From the NCBI RefSeq assembly GCF_933775445.1, contig NC_065874.1, positions 28,032,501 through 28,096,500 on the forward strand: 64,000 nt of DNA, given 5' to 3'. A program made the translations under genes and the position numbers. Below the pieces are notes generated by a model. That model had not been told where the DNA came from, did not search any database, and saw nothing but the letters and a program-made list of their open reading frames with translations. The stretch comes from Argentina anserina (lineage: Eukaryota > Streptophyta > Magnoliopsida > Rosales > Rosaceae). Position 1 is the stretch's first letter; every line of letters begins with the position of its first letter. Below are positions 57,147 to 64,000 of this stretch, piece by piece.

Positions 57147-60100
57147 TGTAACGACCCCAAAATTTCGAGCCTAAAAACTCAAAATTCTAAAGTCGTTAAA
57201 CACAAATAATCTCAAATAAATCGAAATCATTAAAGTGTAACAGCGGATCAATTCTGAGTTCTCAATACAACTCAGACAACCAATTATTACAACCCAAATT
57301 ATAATCCATACACAAAATGGAAATGTAATAATCCTCACAAATCTCACAAATGGAAATACACAAATCCTCACACACGAATCCATGCTAAAATCTCACCACA
57401 AGTAGGATCCGAACGACTTCGAGCCTCTGTAGTCGTCACTCAACCTCCGCTAATCAGTACCTGCGGAATTATCCCCTACACCATTGAATTGGTGCACCGG
57501 GATTGTAAACACAAACCCGGTAAGCTTATAGCTCGTATGAGTAAAATCACAATACAGTTCGCATATCAATATATACGAAAGATCACAAAACAACAAATAT
57601 AAATGCCCTCATGAGTCAATAGTCAGCCCATCTGGTCGACTCAAAGAAATATGAAATAAAATGCTCATGAGGAAATTAAGTAACCCTTCTGGTTACCCAA
57701 AGCATTTATAATACGGGTACCAAGAACGCTGGTACACATCTGTTACCCCTCTCGTAATACACCGTTGATATTGGATAGCCACCCGCTACCCAACATCCAA
57801 AATACACCGAGTACCCATGAGCAGATAACCACCCGTTACCTCGCATGCAGTACTAAGGCAGACAGACTAGAGCTCTAACTGTATCGTAACTTTCGCCCGG
57901 CCAAAGGCTAGGTTTCGACTTGCCAAACACGTACAATAATCTCACATCATATTGTACCAAAAATCAGGTCCAAAGACAATTCACATTTTAACAATCTCAA
58001 TGTTAAAAATCACGTACAATAATCCCACATCATATTGTACAATTCAAATCACATGCTCAATATAATCACAATAAAATCATAACAGTATATTATATAGCAA
58101 ACTATATATATTCGTACTTATTTACCATTTATACAATATATATATAATCCACTATATCTTATACATGTCATATTTCACTACACATGCTCATTTCTCACTT
58201 CCGTCATCAAAATGACTATTTTTAATGAATTAAAAACAGTACGTAATTTAATGAACTATATATATAATATGTACTTATTACCATTATACTGTATATATGT
58301 AGTCCACTAAATTATATACATGTTGTAATTCATTTGATAAACACACTTGCAAAAATGTTGAATCACCACGAGGGTAGATTCGTAATTCAGTGAGATTTTA
58401 CTCACCTTATTGACTTGAGCGTGAATCCCTCAATTCCCGAATATAATTCCTTTCCTCGCATTTAACGATCACCTTAAAAATATAAGAAAAGAATTTAGGA
58501 TCGTTTCGTAACCTTTAAATGCCGAAACAGTAATAATCGGTTACTGTTCAGCAATTTTCGGTTTTACGAAGTTACTGTTCACTGTTACTATTCACGGTTA
58601 CTGTACAAATATACGATTTATACGTATTTCTGTACGTATAAATATTATATACGTATTTCTGTACGTATAAATATTATATACGTATTTCTGTACGTATAAA
58701 TATTAATACGTATTTCTGTATGTATAAATATTAATACGTATTTCTGTACGTATAAATATTAATAAGTATTTCTGTACGTATAAATATTATATACGTATTT
58801 CTGTACGTATAAATATTAATACGTATTTCTGTACGTATAAATATTAATACGTATTTCTGTACGTATAAATATTAATACGTATTTCTGTACGTATAAATAT
58901 TAATACGTATTTCTGTACGTATAAATATTAATACGTATTTCTGTACGTATACGTACGATTTAAATGTAAATACAAATTCAGTAAATAAAATTTACTAAAT
59001 TACCCTTTTACAAAATTACTTTTTACATTTACTGAAAGTAATTTATATTTACATTTACCGAAGGTAAAATTTAATTACATTTACCGTAGTAAATAAAAAT
59101 TACATTTACCGTACACAGTAAATTACCAAAATACCCCTTCAGTCAAAACTAATTACACCGCCTCACACGGCGGCGCGTGAGGCACACGCGCCACATCCGG
59201 CCGGCCGCGCGTGGGGCCCACGCGCCGAGGCTAACCACGGCGCGTATCACGCCACCGCCGCCCCAAATCTCTCCTTTTCTTCTTCCTCCTCCCCCCCGCG
59301 GCCTCACGCCGCCTCATACGCCCTCCCACCAACCTCACGCGCCGCCTAAAGCGGCGGTAATCTCCCCTTTCATCTCTCCGTCCGATCTCCACCAAATCAA
59401 CCCAAAACAATCAAAATCTCACAACCAATTCATCAATTTCATCGATTCTTACCTTTCTTGAAGCTAAGGACTCCGATTTGGGCACCGGGAGTGGTCGAAT
59501 CGCCGGTGATGCTTTGATTCCTCGGGGAGGACTTGAATCGCGGGGTTTTTGCCCCTTAGTCGATTGCAGAGGCTCCAAGGGCGAGGATAAGCGTCGTGGT
59601 GTTGTGCCCTCGCGTCGCCGAAGTGGCGCTCGGTGGCGATGAAGCTTACGGCCTCGGGTTGGAGTGTGGAGGCTGACGACGGCGCGAGGAGGTGCGTCGA
59701 CCTTGGGGTTTGTAGAGAAGAGCCGTGCGACGCGATTGGGAGGGGCGGTGTTCGTCACGGCAGCCTGGATGGCGAGATCGCCGGCGTGGGAGAAGGATCG
59801 GGGAGGGAGGGAGTCGCGAGGAGAGAGAGAGAAAAAGGAGGCGGGCCGAATGAGGGGTTTCCAATTATGGAAACCCTAATTCATAAATGCTCTATTTATA
59901 CTAGTTTCCAAATCGGAAACTAACTTCCGACGTTAATAACTCTTACGTACGACGTCCGATTTGAACGTGTCACATACTCACGAACTCGTATCGACGAGCT
60001 CTACTACTTTCGTGAAGGAAGTTTTCGCAACCGAGCGATGGAATAAAAGTCGATAAAAACGTTCGGAAACTTAACGTTTTTCTTATTAAACGCTCTCGGA

Positions 60101-60218
60101 ACGTTTCCGTTCCCGTTTCGTAGCGTTTGCAACAATCATATTCATTTAAACTGAAAATCATGTCTTTATAGAACTCAAATTAATTCGAACAATGTATTTG
60201 AAATTTAGGGTTATTACA
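57147..60218 (-). repeat. 5' LTR of the gypsy element (3072 bp)
   Basis: On the plus strand it begins TGTAACGACCCCAAAATTT and ends GGGTTATTACA, which gives the inverted terminal TGTAA/TTACA. It contains a 28-bp minisatellite (58611-58955) and a GC-rich segment at 59150-59860. In element orientation, open frames in that GC-rich part are short and overlapping and show no domain. Confidence 0.85.
58611..58955. repeat. 28-bp minisatellite in the gypsy LTR, about 12 units
   Basis: The unit is ATACGTATTTCTGTACGTAT followed by AAATATTA; twelve copies of TTCTGTA can be counted. Unit length varies by a TA insertion (TTATATACG or TTAATACG). Each unit has two TACGTA-type palindromic words. Confidence 0.92.
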
Positions 60219-60649
60219 CCATGCCCAGTAAATTTTATAACTGCACATTTCACTTTATACAAACTTACAAAGAGCCAGTAGTTTATGTCTGAATAGTATC
60301 ACCCCTAAAAGAGAAACAGAAGTCATAACAAAATGGCTGTGATCATCTCTTCCTTTACAACCCTTGGTAGGCAGAAATGACTTTTTTTTTTTCAGCATAA
60401 TCTCACTTGCAAATTGTGTCTTTACCACAAGCGTCCAAAACTGTTGCTTCCCAAGCTTCGCAACATAATTGCATATTTATGTTACTTAGTTCTATCAGTT
60501 CTTAAAACTAGACATCAACAGGTCGTAATGTATATGGAATGCTTCAATTTGCTGACAAAGCAGATTTTCCCTATTGTTATTGTGTGGACAATTTTTATGC
60601 ACCCAAAGAACCTCTTTTTACTGTCGTCATCATCATGAATTGAGTTATA
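60219..60649. other. flank between the gypsy LTR and the TRIM
   Basis: No gene. From about 60464 on it is paralogous to the 3' flank of B3 copy 1 (50940 on). A 45- to 50-bp stretch at about 60565-60615 has no counterpart in copy 1. Confidence 0.6.
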
Positions 60650-60999
60650 TGTCACGTCCCTATTTTGGGATTGTCGATCGTGGGCTGCTGGTTGAAAGAA
60701 CTTCATGCATATATGAGATTTGCTCCAAGATTCAATGTGTGGGAGATATATGGCTGCTCCTTCCGAGGGGTTCAAGCATGCCGACCCGGTTAAATTCGGA
60801 GAGCTTGTTGCTAGTCGAGGACTTAACGTCAAAGAGGCGAGTTGGCCGCCCTACACACATGTAGGGGTCTGGAGCCGATCCCCTGATGAGCCCAAGGCAG
60901 GGCGAAACCAGTGTATTGCCCCGTTGGATAAGGCTGGCTCCATGGGGATGGAGCGCCACATGGACGAAGTGTGGCAGCCGAATGGCTAGGTCCGTGACA
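60650..60999 (+). repeat. 5' LTR of the TRIM
   Basis: 350 bp, TG...CA ended, with short inverted termini TGTCAC/GTGACA. It is followed by the primer site TGGTATCAGAGCC at 61002-61014. Confidence 0.92.
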
Positions 61000-61313
61000 A
61001 GTGGTATCAGAGCCACCTCAACATCGATGTCGTTGTGTTCGCCAAGCGCTCACACGTGTCGCCGTGTCCCCAAGATACGGGGGGCTCCGCGGGGGACTCG
61101 AGTAGGCAGGGTCGCCTCCAGGGGGGAGGAACGGACGAGAAGATCCGTGGCAATGTCCAGGACAAGAGAGATCCGGCGCGAAGTCATTGTTGGGTGGAAG
61201 ATCTTTGGGAACTCCTTTTCGTCGCTCTAGGCATCGCGGGTGCACAAGGGATGCGCGGGCCACAAGGGAGGATGCTGTGTACGAGGACGTACACCAAGTT
61301 TGGTGGGGGAGGA

Positions 61314-61663
61314 TGTCACGTCTCTATTTTGGGATTGTCGATCGTGGGCTGCTGGTTGAAAGAACTTCATGCATATATGGGATTTGCTCCAAGATTCAAT
61401 GTGTGGGAGATATATGGCTGCTCCTTCCGAGGGGTTCAAGCATGCCGACCCGGTTAAATTCGGAGAGCTTGTTGCTAGTCGAGCACTTAACGTCAAAGAG
61501 GCGAGTTGGCCGCCCTACGCACAGGTAGGGGTTTGGAGCCGATCCCCTGATGAGCCCAAGGCAGGGCGAAACCAGTGTATTGCCCCGTTGGATAAGGCTG
61601 GCTCCATGGGGATGGAGCGCCACATGGACCAAGTGTGGCAGCCGAATGGCTAGGTCCGTGACA
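61314..61663 (+). repeat. 3' LTR of the TRIM
   Basis: 350 bp, preceded directly by the polypurine tract at 61302-61313 and followed by TATA of the target site. Confidence 0.92.
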
Positions 61664-62039
61664 TATAGCTTACCACCTGATTGCATTTTTGTCTCTCAAA
61701 TGTCTTATCAAACACATTGTAAACTCCTTTCTGTTCTTCACGTCTTCTCAAGATAGAAATTCTTATGATTGTTTAGTCTGGCATTTACGCTAGTTTCCAG
61801 AATTTAAAATACCTGTGTCTTTTGGTCAAAAGAGAATTAGATGTACCCAATGGTGTCATTGGTGTGGGAACTTCAATGGACAAATAAAATCATGTTATGC
61901 TCCTACCTACAACTTGATGTGACCTGCTATTAAAAATCTCTTGTATTTAATTTTATTTTTAATTTCTGACTGTTTTTCTTTTAATTTTTCCGCACATGGA
62001 TAATAGAGTGCATAGTTTTGCAGTTTGCTACATGGTACT
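61664..62039. other. 3' flank of B3 copy 2
   Basis: Paralogous to about 51085-51542 (TTTAGTCTGGCATTTA, TTGGTCAAAAGAGAATTAGA, GGTGTCATTGGTGTGGGAAC). The similarity stops exactly at GGTACT (62034-62039), where a new element begins. Confidence 0.8.
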
Positions 62040-62664
62040 TGTTGATGTTGTGATTACACTTGATTTAGTACGCCGTATTCCTTGTGGATGTGATACACCG
62101 TACTCCTTGTCTTTTCCCTGTCACAAGTGGCACACGTCGTCAAAGTAGAGACCGCGACGGCGTGGTCTTCAACTCTCCGACACTTAAGTTAGAGTGATGG
62201 TAATTTATGTAGAGTTACAGTAGGGGATTTAGTGTACTTACCTTATGAGGTCAAGAGTTTGACCTTTTATTGTTGAGTTGAGGTAGATCGTTTACCTATC
62301 TTTCGGTGTGGGACGAGGTCCGATTAAGGTGTTCTCTGGAGTCTTCTTTGAGATGCGCGTGAGGGCGCGTCCGTAGTCAGTTTGGACCGCGGGGAGGCCC
62401 ATTGTGTAGCTAGTGCTGCTGACTTGCTGTCAGTATTGTAAGACTGTGCTATACATTAGCTTTAATACGCTGATAGTTGTGCTGATTATGGCGGGCATAA
62501 GCCTATGCCAACAAGTCTCCCCAAGTTTCCAGTCTAGAGAGGTAATTTCTTGACTGGGGAATTAATATTTGAGCGTTTCGCCATAATCAGCAATGGGTCT
62601 CACTGACCCTCTCGTAGTCCCCCCACTCCCCGGTTAAGGAATGCCGAGTTTGTGTTTTGTGTAG

Positions 62665-63150
62665 TACGTTTGATCGCTCTCTTTGAATGTAGTGCGTCCG
62701 TCATAGCGTAGTGAATTCTTACGTGTGAGACGTCTTTCATCGCTATCTTTGAGCGTAATGCGTCCGTTATAGCGTGGTATATTTTTTTTACGCGTAGGAC
62801 GTCTTTCATCGCTATCTTTGAGCGTAGTGCGTCCGTCATGGCGTAGTAAGTTCTTACGCGTAGGACGTCTTTCATCGCTATCTTTGAGCGTAATGCGTAT
62901 GTTATAGCGTAGTAAGTTCTTACGCGTAGGACGTCTTCAACGCTATCTTTGAGCGTAATGCGTCCGTTATAGCGTAGTAAGTTCTTACGCGTAGGACGTC
63001 TTTCATCGCTATCTTTGAGCGTAATACGTCCGTTATAGCGTAGTAAGTTCTTACACGTAGGACGTCTTTTATCGCTATCTTTGAGCGTAATGCGTCCGTT
63101 ATAGCGTAGTAAATTCTTACGCGTAGGACGTCTTCATCACTATCTGTGAG
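62665..63150. repeat. 66-bp tandem repeat, about 7 units
   Basis: GACGTC marks the units at 62729, 62798, 62864, 62930, 62995, 63061 and 63127 (spacings 65-69). The shared core is TAGCGTAGTAAGTTCTTACG, then CGTAGGACGTCTTTCATCGC and TATCTTTGAGCGTAATGCGT. Each unit has a near-palindrome GTAAGTTCTTAC and an ACGT-core GACGTC. The long minus-strand frames across the array are products of the repetition. Confidence 0.93.
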
Positions 63151-63453
63151 CGTAGTGTTTGTAGGTTGAGAGCAGCGCCATTCGCGCTGTGGGCAGAACG
63201 TGTCGTACATGCATTGGGCGGATGTTTCGTGAATGATTCAAATTCGTGGGGTGACATTATCCGAGAAGACAGTTATTGCATGTAATTAAGGCGTGTGTAA
63301 CCGAAGCGTTGCCTCAGTAACTCATGCCACGTGGCGAGATCTGGAGCGATGTCTCTTGGGTCGACGGCTAAGATGTGAGTAACAGTTTTCTGGATCTGAC
63401 GGTTAAGGAATGCTTTTGAGGAATCAACGGGCTAGATGTGAGATGTAGTTTAC

Positions 63454-63460
63454 TATAAAA
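63454..63460 (+). promoter_or_regulatory. TATA box downstream of the 66-bp repeats
   Basis: TATAAAA in the context TTTACTATAAAAGGG is followed by a pyrimidine-rich leader (about 63515-63560). It probably drives transcription of the element that starts at 62040. Confidence 0.6.
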
Positions 63461-63950
63461 GGGTGAAAGGGATAGAATGGCTGTCACTATCGACAGATCC
63501 AAGTTTTTGAAATCTAAATTCTCTCATTCCCTCTCTTTTGCTCTCGTCTGCTCCCCTTCACGTTTGGAAGAAACTCATCGGGACTTTTGTGTGAATCGGT
63601 TTTTTGAGGTATGTTTCTGATCTGAATCTCCTTTATACGGCTTGTGGCTTTGGTTGTTTGTTGGTAGGTTTGTGTTTATAGGGTAAATCAGTGGTTTTAG
63701 GTTTGGGTTTTTCCAGCAGATTTGTGGGTTTTGGGTCTATTTGATCTTTGGATGGGTGTTTTCGGCAAAGTGGGGTGTTTGTACGGGCGGTGCGGATGGG
63801 TTTTCGCCGTTAACTGGGTTTGATGTTCTTCATGTTCTTCTTGTTCTTGAAACTCGTTCTTGCGAGGTTCGTATGATAGATCTGACTGACTTTCTGACTT
63901 CTAGTTCTAGGTTGTTCGCCTTTGACTTCGGTGTTGCTTGCTGCGGCGTA

Positions 63951-64000
63951 ATGCCTAGGATAAATATAATAAATGACAGCGATTCCGCATCTGCAGAAGG
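63951..64000 (+). CDS. possible start of a reading frame cut by the window end
   Basis: From the ATG at 63951 the frame reads MPRINIINDSDSASAE and is open to the last base. It lies about 490 bp downstream of the TATA box and after an intron-like T-rich stretch, so it could be the first coding exon of the element that begins at 62040. With sixteen codons nothing can be said about the product. Confidence 0.25.
   Translation, partial: MPRINIINDSDSASAE

Larger units (their letters stand above)
54437..60218 (-). mobile_element. 3'-truncated Ty3/gypsy retrotransposon, minus orientation
   Basis: In element order the parts are the 5' LTR (60218 down to 57147), the primer site (57144-57132), a leader, and gag-PR-RT ending abruptly at about 54437. 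The 3.07-kb LTR, the tRNA-Met primer and gag-pol in one frame fit the Tekay/Del-type chromoviruses, although the chromodomain itself lies in the missing part. The missing 3' end removes the second LTR, so no target duplication can be checked. Confidence 0.85.
60650..61663 (+). mobile_element. TRIM (terminal-repeat retrotransposon in miniature)
   Basis: Two 350-bp LTRs (60650-60999 and 61314-61663) begin TGTCACGTC and end GTCCGTGACA. They differ at about eight positions. The internal 314 bp starts with AGTGGTATCAGAGCC, an initiator tRNA-Met primer site, and ends with the purine tract GGTGGGGGAGGA. There is no coding capacity; the open frames that cross it are incidental. The element lies in sequence paralogous to about 51076-51090, where the uninterrupted site reads GAGTTATAGCTTA; here TATA is present on both sides, a 4-bp target duplication. 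The LTR has no visible 5S rRNA part, so it is not a Cassandra-type TRIM. Confidence 0.92.
62040..64000 (+). mobile_element. left end of an LTR-like element running off the window
   Basis: The paralogous flank (51520-51543) continues past GGTACT, whereas here TGTTGATGTTGTGATTACAC begins at once. That marks an insertion boundary starting with TG. The inserted DNA has a 13-bp inverted repeat (62481-62493 and 62579-62591), seven 66-bp tandem repeats (62665-63150), a TATA box at 63454-63460 and a donor-like AG/GTATGT at about 63608. The layout fits the U3 and leader of a long LTR, possibly of a Tat/Ogre-type gypsy element. A 5' region of another transposon is also possible because no LTR end or primer site appears before the window stops. 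Confidence 0.6.

Noticed and set aside
60650..61663. Cassandra-type TRIM carrying a 5S rRNA promoter
   Set aside because: The LTR shows no 5S box A or box C sequence, so it belongs to another TRIM family.
62665..63150. CRISPR-like regular array
   Set aside because: The units are contiguous tandem repeats without unique spacers, and the DNA is plant nuclear.
62600..63210. 91- and 96-codon frames with repeated peptide units on the minus strand
   Set aside because: They translate the 66-bp tandem repeat, whose length is a multiple of three; there is no other coding sign.

Overview
The window reads as nuclear DNA of a flowering plant, most likely a eudicot. It has AT-rich intergenic DNA, genes split by GT-AG introns, plant tRNAs, a telo-box/site II ribosomal-protein promoter, plant-specific families (dirigent, NaKR-type HMA, REM/B3) and many LTR retrotransposons and MITEs. 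A rosaceous plant is possible, but I cannot prove the family from sequence alone.

Layout. 1-5200 is gene-free and repeat-derived. 5201-6026 holds three tRNA genes: Arg-UCG, then two identical Val-UAC on the minus strand. 6767-8071 (minus) is a ribosomal protein L35 (uL29) gene that carries a 2-bp frameshift in exon 2. It shares a 382-bp divergent promoter with a TTC1-like TPR co-chaperone gene (8454-10997, plus, five exons). 11000-18200 is gene-free with two clear fold-back DNA elements, one of them a MULE-like MITE with a perfect 9-bp target duplication. 18264-19623 (plus) is a NaKR-like heavy-metal-associated (HMA) protein gene with three exons. 20000-28200 is gene-free and holds hAT-like elements, one of which contains a 503-bp tandem array, plus several MITEs. 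28290-29177 (minus) is an intronless dirigent protein gene of the ESB1-like type with a TATA box.

30596-44928 is an old, decayed Ty1/copia element in minus orientation. A 7.85-kb non-autonomous (LARD-like) LTR element with 2114-bp, almost identical LTRs sits inside it at 31591-39438. Both elements are flanked by the same 5-bp duplication, AATAG.

49171-62039 is a tandemly duplicated REM/VRN1-like B3 locus. The first copy keeps four exon blocks but has an in-frame stop between its B3 parts. The second copy keeps only exon 1 and a 3' flank. A minus-strand Ty3/gypsy element that has lost its 3' half interrupts it (gag-PR-RT at 54437-56879, 3.07-kb LTR at 57147-60218), and a 1014-bp TRIM sits in its 3' flank (60650-61663). 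The undisturbed first copy acts as an internal empty site for the TRIM and for another LTR-like element that starts at 62040 and runs off the right end. That last element carries seven 66-bp tandem repeats upstream of a TATA box.

No operon-like or clearly new protein system is visible. The interest lies in the nested mobile elements, the internal empty-site evidence, and the broken L35 and B3 genes.
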